From: an uncultured Pelagibacteraceae bacterium
GTDB taxonomy: Bacteria > Pseudomonadota > Alphaproteobacteria > Pelagibacterales > Pelagibacteraceae
Assembly: GCA_902554795.1 (NCBI GenBank)
Contig: CACDQB010000003.1
Span: forward strand, 1-48,826
Reading direction: 5' to 3'
Length of the DNA stretch: 48,826 nt
Below the pieces are notes generated by a model. That model saw only the letters and a list, made by a program, of their open reading frames with translations. It was not told the origin of the DNA and searched no databases. Shown in pieces: positions 30,698 through 39,155 of this stretch (positions within the stretch are counted from its first letter, which is position 1; each line of letters begins with the position of its first letter). The translations under genes were made by a program, and so were the position numbers.

Positions 30698-32089
30698 ATG
30701 AATATAATCATTTGTGGAGCTGGAAGAGTAGGGTTCACTATAGCTAAACAGTTAAGTGAACAAGGTCATTCTATAACTGTTATTGATCCGTCTAGTGAAG
30801 ATATTCAAAAAATTGATGATGCTTTGGACGTTAAAGCTATAGTAGGAAAAGGGACCTATCCCTCAATACTAGAAAAAGCTAATGCTGCAGAGACTGACAT
30901 GATTATAGCAGTCACCAGAAATGACGAAATTAATATGCTTATTTGTCAAATCGCTTTTTCAATTTTTAAAATTCCAAAAAAAATAGCAAGAATAAGATCT
31001 CAAGATTACTTAAATCCAAAATTTACTAGAGTATACAATAAAGAAAATTTACCAATTGATGTAATTATTTCACCAGAAATTGAAATAGCAAAATCTATAC
31101 AAAGAAAACTTGAGGCACCTGGAGCGCTGGATAGTGTTCCATTTGCTGATAATAAAATCAGATTATTAGAGATATTAATTAATGAAAATTGTAAATTAAT
31201 TAACATCAAGCTTAATGATTTGACAAAAAAACATCCAAATTTAGATGCAAATATTATAGGAATTATAAGAGACGATAAATTTATAATTCCAAAAAAAAAT
31301 GATGATGTAAAAAAAAATGATAAAATTTATGTTATAATAAATTCATCACAAATGTCAGATACTTTAGAAGTTTTTGGACATGATGAAAAAGTATCTAAAA
31401 ATATTTTAATTGTAGGTGGTGGTAACATAGGTTTTAATTTAGCTAAGAACATTGAAGAAACTTTGGACGCAGCAAGAGTTAAAATTATTGAAAAAAATAA
31501 AGAGAGAGCTGAGTTTCTTGCCAATGAGTTAAATAATACTATTGTTATTAATGGAGATGCTTTAGATGAAGAGGTTCTTGTAGAGGCTAATTTACAAGAA
31601 GCAGAAACAGTTCTTGCTTTAACAAATGATGATGAAGACAATTTGATGGTAAGTGTTCTTGTTGAAAAATTTGCAAAAGATGAAAAAGATGTAGATGACA
31701 AAAGAACAATGGCTTTAATTAATAAGCCAAATTATTCCCTGTTACAAAATTCTTTAAAGATTGATGATCTTATAGATCCTCGAATGAATACTGTCTCAAG
31801 TATTTTAAAACATATTCATAAAGGTACAATTGAAACCGCTTATACAATTATGAATGGTGAATATGAGGTGATCGAGGCTGAAATTATAGAAACGTCAGAA
31901 CTTATTAATAAAGAATTAAAAAATTCTAACTTGCCTGATGAAATAAGAATAGGTGCTGTATTAAGAGAAAATAAAGTTATTATACCTCGATCAAATTTTG
32001 TTTTTCAAAAAGAGGATAAAGTTGTTTTTTTAGCCAAGAAAGACTCAATTTCAGTAGTAGAAAATATATTTAGAATTAGTTCCATTTAA
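30698..32089 (+). CDS. trkA: Trk potassium uptake regulatory protein TrkA
   Basis: Two TrkA-N NAD-binding domains (IICGAGRVGFTIAKQLS; ILIVGGGNIGFNLAKNI). Confidence 0.95.
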   Translation: MNIIICGAGRVGFTIAKQLSEQGHSITVIDPSSEDIQKIDDALDVKAIVGKGTYPSILEKANAAETDMIIAVTRNDEINMLICQIAFSIFKIPKKIARIRSQDYLNPKFTRVYNKENLPIDVIISPEIEIAKSIQRKLEAPGALDSVPFADNKIRLLEILINENCKLINIKLNDLTKKHPNLDANIIGIIRDDKFIIPKKNDDVKKNDKIYVIINSSQMSDTLEVFGHDEKVSKNILIVGGGNIGFNLAKNIEETLDAARVKIIEKNKERAEFLANELNNTIVINGDALDEEVLVEANLQEAETVLALTNDDEDNLMVSVLVEKFAKDEKDVDDKRTMALINKPNYSLLQNSLKIDDLIDPRMNTVSSILKHIHKGTIETAYTIMNGEYEVIEAEIIETSELINKELKNSNLPDEIRIGAVLRENKVIIPRSNFVFQKEDKVVFLAKKDSISVVENIFRISSI

Positions 32090-32093
32090 TTGA

Positions 32094-33500
32094 ATGTCGT
32101 TTTTTAGAGTAAAATACTTAAGTTTTTTTTTTATAGTAATTTCTTTCTTTTCTTTTTTTAATATTATTTATTCATATTATTTTAATTTATATCTAAACCT
32201 AAATACATATTATTTTAGCTTGATTATTTCTGCAGTGATTGGAATAATTTTTTACAAAATTAAAACTGACTCCAAAAAACCCTCAATATTCGAAAAAATA
32301 TTAACTGTCTTATTGGGATATATTTTAATGCCTTTGATTTTATCGATACCTTTTTATTTAAGTATTTATAATTTATCTTTTTTAAATTCTTTATTCGAAG
32401 CTGTCTCTGGATTTACTTCAACAGGTTTTACTGTTTTTGAAAATATTAAACATATCGATCAAGGCTTAATTTTATGGAGATCATCAATACAATGGATAGG
32501 TGGTTTGTATTTTTTATACTCTATTATTTTTTTAATTGATATTTATGACGAAAGTTTAAAAAAATCTTTAACTAATTTTTTATCTTTTAATTCCACAGAG
32601 ATTTTAAAACAATCAATAAAAATTCTTTTACTATACTCAGGGTTAACTATATCAATTTTTATTATTCTAAACATTCTTGGAATTAGATCATTTAATTCTC
32701 TGAATTTAGCAATGACGATAATTTCCTCAGGAGGATTTCTACCTGTGAATGAACTTTCATCAATTTTAATAAATGATTTTCAAATAATTCTATTTTCTGT
32801 TTTAATGTTGATTTCTTTTTTTAGTATTTTTTTTACATACAATTTAATTTTTTTAAGAAATAAAAATTTAAACTTTTTCTATGAAGACATACATTTATTT
32901 TTATATTTAATTATTGTTGTAAGTATATTTTTTGTTTTCTTTAGTTATGATGCCAATTTCATATTCAGTTTTTTATCTTTAGTGAGCAGTATTTCAAATA
33001 TAGGTATTTCACTTGATGTTGATCAAGCTAACTTGCATTTTATATATATACTACTTGTAATTATTGGTGGCTCCTTTTTTTCTACTAGTTCAGGTTTAAG
33101 GTTTTTAAAAATATATTCTTTAACTAAATATTCTATTAATCAAATTCTTTCTTTTAGCAGGCCAAAAAATGTATTTATGAATAAATTAGTTTTTTCTAAA
33201 ACTAATTTTGATACGAAAGATATAAATAAATATTTTTTAACAATATTAATTTTTGTTATTTCACTTTTTTCTTTAACCATCTTATTGACTTTATCAGATA
33301 TTCAATTTGAATATTCTTTCAAATTAGCTGTATTAACCTTAATGAACACTGTTAATTCATCTGCTTATGGTGTTTCTGACTTTGATTTTCAAAATTTACA
33401 CTTTTTAACCAAATATTTTCTCATATTTTTTATGATAATCGGAAGAGTTGAACTTTTATCTTTATTGTTAATTGCTAAAAAATTTCTTTTTAAAAACTAA
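32094..33500 (+). CDS. trkH: Trk potassium uptake transporter TrkH
   Basis: Polytopic; SGFTSTGFTVFENI, RSSIQWIGGLYFL, filter-like repeats; follows trkA. Confidence 0.9.
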   Translation: MSFFRVKYLSFFFIVISFFSFFNIIYSYYFNLYLNLNTYYFSLIISAVIGIIFYKIKTDSKKPSIFEKILTVLLGYILMPLILSIPFYLSIYNLSFLNSLFEAVSGFTSTGFTVFENIKHIDQGLILWRSSIQWIGGLYFLYSIIFLIDIYDESLKKSLTNFLSFNSTEILKQSIKILLLYSGLTISIFIILNILGIRSFNSLNLAMTIISSGGFLPVNELSSILINDFQIILFSVLMLISFFSIFFTYNLIFLRNKNLNFFYEDIHLFLYLIIVVSIFFVFFSYDANFIFSFLSLVSSISNIGISLDVDQANLHFIYILLVIIGGSFFSTSSGLRFLKIYSLTKYSINQILSFSRPKNVFMNKLVFSKTNFDTKDINKYFLTILIFVISLFSLTILLTLSDIQFEYSFKLAVLTLMNTVNSSAYGVSDFDFQNLHFLTKYFLIFFMIIGRVELLSLLLIAKKFLFKN

Positions 33501-33528
33501 TTTAGTATTATATATATCATTAAATTTT

Positions 33529-33605
33529 GCGCCCTTAGCTCAGCTGGATAGAGCATCGGTTTTCTAAACCGAGGGTCGGAGGTTCGAATCCTCCAGGGCG
33601 CGCCA
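33529..33605 (+). tRNA. tRNA-Arg (anticodon TCT), encoded CCA
   Basis: GCGCCCT/AGGGCGC acceptor, anticodon loop TTTCTAA in stem TCGGT/ACCGA, TpsiC arm GGAGGTTCGAATCCTCC, CCA end. Confidence 0.95.
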
Positions 33606-33740
33606 TTAACATTATTACCTCTATTATTGATATAATAATCCTTGACTAAAATACTTATTATTTAAATTAAGAACCTATATTTTGCTTGAAGACTTAATTC
33701 TTACATGCTTAAATTAAGAATATTCAAAAGTAATTTTGAA

Positions 33741-33758
33741 TTATTTGTTAACAAATAA
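33741..33758. promoter_or_regulatory. 18-bp perfect palindrome upstream of the aapJ-like gene
   Basis: TTATTTGTTAACAAATAA equals its own reverse complement; 22 bp before the start codon. Confidence 0.5.
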
Positions 33759-33779
33759 AAATAACTAAAAGGAAGAATA

Positions 33780-34820
33780 ATGTTTAAATACTTAAAACAA
33801 TTAACTTCTTTAGTTGCTATGGTAGCTGTGTTGTTTACTTTTACAACAGAGACTATGGCTGCTAAAAAATCTAAAACACTTAAAAACACTCAAAAGAAGG
33901 GTTTTGTAAGATGTGGAGTATCTCAAGGTCTTCCAGGGTTTTCTAATGCTGATGCAGCAGGAAATTGGACTGGTATTGATGTTGACGTATGTAGAGCGGT
34001 AGCTGCTGCAGTACTAGGTGATGCAAACAAAGTTAAGTTTACACCCTTAAGTGCTAAAGAAAGATTTACAGCTTTAACTTCTGGTGAGATTGACATCTTA
34101 TCAAGAAACACAACTTGGACTCTTTCTAGAGATGCTGATATCGGACTTACTTTCGTTGGAGTAAACTTCTACGATGGTCAAGGTTTCATGGTTAGAAAAA
34201 GTTCTGGTATTACTTCAACAAGCCAATTCAAAGATGGTATCTCAGCTTGTACAAACATTGGTACAACAACTGAGTTAAACATGAGAGACTTTTTTAACTC
34301 TAAAGGAATTTCTTATGAGCCAGTTGCTTTCGAAAAAGCTGATGAAGTCGTAGCTGCTTATGATGCTGGTAGATGTGATACTTACACTACTGATAAATCA
34401 GGTTTAGCTGCACAAAGAACTAAAATGTCTAACCCAGATGATCACATTGTATTACCTGAAACTGTTTCTAAAGAGCCTTTAGGACCAGTTGTAAGACAAG
34501 GTGACTCTGTTTGGGAAGATATCGTTAGATGGTCTTTAAATGCTATGATCGAAGCAGAAGAGTACGGAATTACTTCTGCTAACGCAGACTCAATGAAAAC
34601 TTCAGACAACCCAGCTGTAAAAAGATTAGTTGGTGCTGAAGGTGAATTAGGTGCTGCTTTTGGTCTAGACAATGAGTGGAGCTTAAGAATTATCAAGCAA
34701 GTTGGTAACTATGGTGAAAGCTACAAAAGAAATATAGCTGACACTGGAATTTTACCTGACAGAGGTCCAAATGAATTATGGACTAAAGGTGGAATTCTTT
34801 ACGTACCACCTGCAAGATAA
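33780..34820 (+). CDS. aapJ: General L-amino-acid ABC transporter, periplasmic binding protein
   Basis: GFVRCGVSQGLPGFSNADAAGNWTGIDVDVCRAVAAAVLGD; followed by two permeases and an ATPase. Confidence 0.92.
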   Translation: MFKYLKQLTSLVAMVAVLFTFTTETMAAKKSKTLKNTQKKGFVRCGVSQGLPGFSNADAAGNWTGIDVDVCRAVAAAVLGDANKVKFTPLSAKERFTALTSGEIDILSRNTTWTLSRDADIGLTFVGVNFYDGQGFMVRKSSGITSTSQFKDGISACTNIGTTTELNMRDFFNSKGISYEPVAFEKADEVVAAYDAGRCDTYTTDKSGLAAQRTKMSNPDDHIVLPETVSKEPLGPVVRQGDSVWEDIVRWSLNAMIEAEEYGITSANADSMKTSDNPAVKRLVGAEGELGAAFGLDNEWSLRIIKQVGNYGESYKRNIADTGILPDRGPNELWTKGGILYVPPAR

Positions 34821-34838
34821 TTGCATATTTAACTAATT

Positions 34839-34871
34839 AAAAAGGGCTAGATTTTTCTAGCCCTTTTTTTT
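34839..34871 (+). terminator. Rho-independent-type terminator/attenuator after aapJ
   Basis: AAAAGGGCTAGA-TTTT-TCTAGCCCTTTTTTTT between aapJ and aapQ. Confidence 0.85.
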
Positions 34872-34883
34872 ATAAGCGTTCAA

Positions 34884-36035
34884 ATGGACCTGAAATTACA
34901 AAAAATCATTCCCCAATTAATTACCGTTTTAGTTGTAGTATTAGTTTTTGGATTTTTTACATACAACGCTCAAATCAATATGGAGAACAGAGGTATTGAT
35001 TTTGGATATGGGTTTCTTTCTCAAGAGTCTTCTTTTGATGTTCAGTTTTCTCTTATTGAATATGATGGGTCACATTCATATTTTAGAGCTTATTTAGTTG
35101 GTTTACTTAATACTATTTTAGTTTCTGTAATTGGAATTATTATTGCAACAATTTTAGGTGTTATCGTTGGTGTTGCAAGACTCTCTCCAAATTATTTAAT
35201 AAATCAATTTGCTGCTTTTTATGTAGAATTTTTTAGGAATATACCGCTACTTTTACAAATATTTTTTTGGTATTTTGCTGCTTTAAGAGCTCTACCATTG
35301 CCTCAGGATGCGGATGCAATGTTAGGTGTTTTTTTCTTAACGATTAAAGGTCTGTATGTTCCAGCATTTATTTGGGAAAATCTTAATGTATTTTTATATT
35401 CAATAATTGCAGCAATAATTTCAATAGTTGTAATTAGAATTCATGCAAGAAAAGTTCAAGAAACGCAAGGTAAACAGTTACCAGTTTTTTGGATATCAGT
35501 AGGTTTAATTTTTATATTACCTTTACTAAGCTTTTTAATTGGAGGTGTCAGTTTATCTTTTGAAATTCCTAAATTAAAGCAATTAGCCACAACATCATTC
35601 AAATATGAAGGTGGTATAAGCTTACCCCCTGAATTAATAGCTTTAACATTATCGCTGGCATTATATACAGCAACTTTTATTGCAGAGTGTGTAAGAGCTG
35701 GAATTCAAGGTGTAGGTAAAGGTCAAAAAGAGGCTGCAGCATCGATAGGATTAAATCCTAATCAAGTTTTGAAATTAGTTGTAATGCCACAAGCATTAAG
35801 AATTATTATTCCACCAACAACAAACCAATATTTAAATTTAACTAAAAATTCTTCATTAGCTGCTGCTATTGCTTATCCTGATCTAGTATTAGTTTTTGCG
35901 GGGACAGCATTAATGCAAACTGGTAAAGCGATTGAAATAGTTTCAATAACGATGCTTACATACCTAAGCTTAAGTATTTCAATTTCAATTCTTATGAATT
36001 GGTACAATAAAAAAATTGCTATTAAGGAAAAATAA
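34884..36035 (+). CDS. aapQ: General L-amino-acid ABC transporter, permease
   Basis: HisM/GlnP-type permease; YVEFFRNIPLLLQIFFWYF, EAAASIGLNPNQVLKLVVMPQALRIIIPP. Confidence 0.9.
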   Translation: MDLKLQKIIPQLITVLVVVLVFGFFTYNAQINMENRGIDFGYGFLSQESSFDVQFSLIEYDGSHSYFRAYLVGLLNTILVSVIGIIIATILGVIVGVARLSPNYLINQFAAFYVEFFRNIPLLLQIFFWYFAALRALPLPQDADAMLGVFFLTIKGLYVPAFIWENLNVFLYSIIAAIISIVVIRIHARKVQETQGKQLPVFWISVGLIFILPLLSFLIGGVSLSFEIPKLKQLATTSFKYEGGISLPPELIALTLSLALYTATFIAECVRAGIQGVGKGQKEAAASIGLNPNQVLKLVVMPQALRIIIPPTTNQYLNLTKNSSLAAAIAYPDLVLVFAGTALMQTGKAIEIVSITMLTYLSLSISISILMNWYNKKIAIKEK

Positions 36036-37478
36036 ATGTCAAAAATTAATTTTTTAAAACCAGATAAAGATAATTTGACTACCTTTTTATACATGGGTTC
36101 ATTTTTATTTGTTATTAGTGTTATTGATGTTTTTCTTAATTCATTCTTTAGTTTAAACATCACTGGATTTTTACCTGCATCATTAAGCTTTATAATCCCG
36201 ATTATATTAGGTTTTATAGGACTGTATTTTATTAGAATTGAACACAGCGGTTATAAATTTCTAGATCAAGTAAATAAAAATATCAATACAAGTAATTTTA
36301 ATGCAATTCTATCCCTATTAATTATTTTTATAATTATTAAATCAATACCACCAATTTTAAGTTGGTTTGTGGTTGATGCAAGTTTTGCTGGTGATAGTAA
36401 AGATGTTTGCTCAGGCACTGGTGCTTGTTGGACTTACATTAAAGTCTGGTTTAGAAGATTTATGTATGGAATGTATCCAAATGCTGAACAGTGGAGAATA
36501 AATTTATCTTTTATTGCCTTGGCTCTTTTAGGTTCTGTAGGATATTTTGCTACAGAAAAATTTAAAAAATATTTAACTTTATATTACGTTGTAATTTATC
36601 CATTTATAGCATTCCTATTTATTTTCTTTTTTATATCAGGTGGTCCTATATTTTTTGACTTTTCTTATGGAATAATCGCAGCAGTAATTTCAATAATTAT
36701 TGGTTTCTTTATTCCAAGTAAATTTAAATTTTATTATTTTATATTTGTGCCAATCACTCTTTATATTGCTTTAAAATATTTCATCTTTTACGAGGAATTA
36801 ATTGAATTAGGTAAACTTGATGGATTGAATTGGGTCGAAACTGGAGCTTGGGGAGGATTATCACTTACATTTATAATTTCATTTTTCTGTTTAATTTTCT
36901 GTTTTCCAATAGGAATGGCATTTGCTCTTGGCAGAAGATCAGATTTTCCATTAATAAGATATATATCAATTGGATTTATTGAATTTTGGAGAGGTGTTCC
37001 GTTAATTACAGTTTTATTTATGTCTGCTGTGATGTTTCCAATGTTTTTACCCGCAGATTTTTTTATAGATAAATTGGTGAGATGTATAATAGCTATTTCT
37101 TTATTTGAAGCAGCTTATGTTGCTGAAGTTATTAGAGGAGGTTTACAAGCATTACCACGTGGTCAATACGAAGCTGCAAAATCATTAGGTATGGGATATT
37201 GGAGAATGCATATATTTGTAATTCTTCCTCAAGCTTTAAAATTAGTAATTCCAGGTATTGCTAATACTTTTTTAGCTCTAGTTAAAGATACTCCTCTAAT
37301 ATTTGTAGTTGGTTTACTTGAAATAGTAGGAATGTTGAATTTAGCCAAAACTAATCCAGAGTGGTTAGGTTTTGCTATGGAAGGCTATGTTTTTGCTGCA
37401 ATAATTTTCTGGATTATTTGTTATGCAATGAGTAAGTATAGCTATAATCTAGAACAGAAATATAAAACAGAGCGATAA
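36036..37478 (+). CDS. aapM: General L-amino-acid ABC transporter, permease
   Basis: FIEFWRGVPLITVLFM, GQYEAAKSLGMGYWRMHIFVILPQALKLVIPG. Confidence 0.9.
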   Translation: MSKINFLKPDKDNLTTFLYMGSFLFVISVIDVFLNSFFSLNITGFLPASLSFIIPIILGFIGLYFIRIEHSGYKFLDQVNKNINTSNFNAILSLLIIFIIIKSIPPILSWFVVDASFAGDSKDVCSGTGACWTYIKVWFRRFMYGMYPNAEQWRINLSFIALALLGSVGYFATEKFKKYLTLYYVVIYPFIAFLFIFFFISGGPIFFDFSYGIIAAVISIIIGFFIPSKFKFYYFIFVPITLYIALKYFIFYEELIELGKLDGLNWVETGAWGGLSLTFIISFFCLIFCFPIGMAFALGRRSDFPLIRYISIGFIEFWRGVPLITVLFMSAVMFPMFLPADFFIDKLVRCIIAISLFEAAYVAEVIRGGLQALPRGQYEAAKSLGMGYWRMHIFVILPQALKLVIPGIANTFLALVKDTPLIFVVGLLEIVGMLNLAKTNPEWLGFAMEGYVFAAIIFWIICYAMSKYSYNLEQKYKTER

Positions 37479-37481
37479 ATT

Positions 37482-38216
37482 ATGTCTGACAGTATTATTC
37501 AAATAAAAAATGTAAATAAATGGTTTGGTGATTTTCAAGTTTTAAAAGATATTAATCTAGAGGTTAAACCAAAAGAAAAAATCGTTGTTTGTGGTCCATC
37601 AGGATCAGGTAAATCTACATTAATTAGATGTATCAATAGATTAGAAGAACATCAGCAAGGTGATATTATTGTTGATGGAAACATTTTAACGGAAGATACA
37701 AAAAATATTGAACAAATTAGAGCAGAAGTTGGAATGGTATTCCAACAGTTTAATTTATTCCCTCATTTATCAATTGTAGATAATTGTACGCTTGCACCAA
37801 TATGGGTAAAAAAAATGCCAAAAAAAGAAGCTGAAGAATTAGCTTTAAAACATTTAGAAAGAGTTCAAATTCTAGATCAAGCACAAAAATTTCCAGGTCA
37901 ATTATCAGGAGGTCAACAACAAAGGGTGGCTATTGCTAGAGCTCTTTGTATGGAACCTAAAATAATGTTATTTGATGAGCCTACATCAGCTTTAGATCCA
38001 GAAATGATTAAAGAAGTTTTAGACGTAATGGTTGATTTAGCAAACCAAGGTATGACAATGATAGTTGTTACCCATGAGATGGGATTTGCTAAAGAAGTTG
38101 CTGATGAGGTTATTTTTATGGATGAGGGAATGATTGTTGAAAGGGCTGAGACTAAAGAGTTTTTTGCTAATCCAAAGAGTGATAGAACTAAGCTGTTTTT
38201 AAGTCAGATACTATAG
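37482..38216 (+). CDS. aapP: General L-amino-acid ABC transporter, ATP-binding protein
   Basis: [53 protein letters not shown]. Confidence 0.93.
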   Translation: MSDSIIQIKNVNKWFGDFQVLKDINLEVKPKEKIVVCGPSGSGKSTLIRCINRLEEHQQGDIIVDGNILTEDTKNIEQIRAEVGMVFQQFNLFPHLSIVDNCTLAPIWVKKMPKKEAEELALKHLERVQILDQAQKFPGQLSGGQQQRVAIARALCMEPKIMLFDEPTSALDPEMIKEVLDVMVDLANQGMTMIVVTHEMGFAKEVADEVIFMDEGMIVERAETKEFFANPKSDRTKLFLSQIL

Positions 38217-38406
38217 AAAATATATAATTTTTAAGCAATAAATTTAAATTAAATCAATCTAAATATGTTCATTTTGCATTCAACTAATGCTTGACAGTAT
38301 TTTAATTATATTAAGTTTCTTACAAAAAAAAATAAATTTTTCTATTGCAGTAACATTAATAAATAGGTTCAATGGTATTTAAAAAATTTAATTAAGAGGG
38401 GTCTTA

Positions 38407-38778
38407 ATGGAAGATAATTTCAATAAACACTTGGGCAACAAGCTTAAGCTAAGAAGATTAGCTTTAGGTTTAACACAGACTAAAGTAGCAAAAGCTATCA
38501 ATGTAACATTTCAACAAATTCAAAAATATGAAAAAGGAACTAACGGTGTAAGTTCGATAAGATTACTTCAACTTGCTAACTATTTAAAAGTACCGATTAA
38601 TTATTTCTTTGAGGATTTTTCAGAATATTTAGTGAATTTAGAAAAGTCACAAGAAGGTCACATGAATGTTAATTATAATTTTTTAGTAAAATTATATTCA
38701 GAACTTAATGCTGATCAGAAACTGAAATTTAATAAATCTTTACAAATTTCAGGATCAGGAATTTCAAAAGCAGTTTAA
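38407..38778 (+). CDS. XRE/Cro-CI family helix-turn-helix regulator
   Basis: LGNKLKLRRLALGLTQTKVAKAINVTFQQIQKYEKGTNGVSSIRLLQLANYLKVPINYFFE. Confidence 0.9.
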   Translation: MEDNFNKHLGNKLKLRRLALGLTQTKVAKAINVTFQQIQKYEKGTNGVSSIRLLQLANYLKVPINYFFEDFSEYLVNLEKSQEGHMNVNYNFLVKLYSELNADQKLKFNKSLQISGSGISKAV

Positions 38779-38831
38779 AATTAATTTGTAACTGACCCCT
38801 TATTAATTTTTAAAGCTATTTAATTTTTTTT

Positions 38832-38907
38832 TGGCTCCTCGGGCAGGACTCGAACCTGCGACCAATTGATTAACAGTCAACTGCTCTACCAACTGAGCTA
38901 CCGAGGA
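38832..38907 (-). tRNA. tRNA-Asn (anticodon GTT)
   Basis: Reverse complement TCCTCGG...GTTGA-CTGTTAA-TCAAT...CCGAGGA-G-CCA cloverleaf. Confidence 0.95.
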
Positions 38908-38957
38908 ATGTAAAAAAGCCAACTTACTTTTTTTTGTAACTAAAACAAGATTTTTTT

Positions 38958-39031
38958 TGGAGGCAACGCCCGGAATCGAACCGGGATACAAGGATTTGCA
39001 ATCCTCTGCGTAACCATTCCGCCACGTTGCC
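38958..39031 (-). tRNA. tRNA-Cys (anticodon GCA)
   Basis: Reverse complement GGCAACG...AGGA-TTGCAAA-TCCT...CGTTGCC-T-CCA cloverleaf. Confidence 0.95.
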
Positions 39032-39155
39032 ATCTTATTTTTAGCTAATAGCTACAGATGCCTTTTTATATTAAATTTTTTCTATTAGTCTATTAAATAA
39101 CGATCCAAATTGATTATTGTTAATTTAGATTATTAAATTATAAACTTTAACATCA

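Noticed and set aside
31327-31701. 124-aa antisense ORF in trkA
   Set aside because: Ser/Ala-rich mirror of the trkA coding frame; no independent evidence.
38407-38778. XRE regulator as a phage repressor or prophage remnant
   Set aside because: No integrase, phage structural genes or att-like repeats near it despite adjacent tRNAs.
38832-39031. tRNA-Asn/tRNA-Cys pair as a genomic-island integration site
   Set aside because: tRNA 3' ends are intact and no duplicated tRNA fragment or integrase was seen in the window.
38803-39033. 76-aa minus-strand ORF
   Set aside because: It spans both tRNA-Asn and tRNA-Cys; its translation (e.g. SVAQLVEQLTVNQLVAGSSPARGAK) is a classic spurious tRNA-derived ORF.
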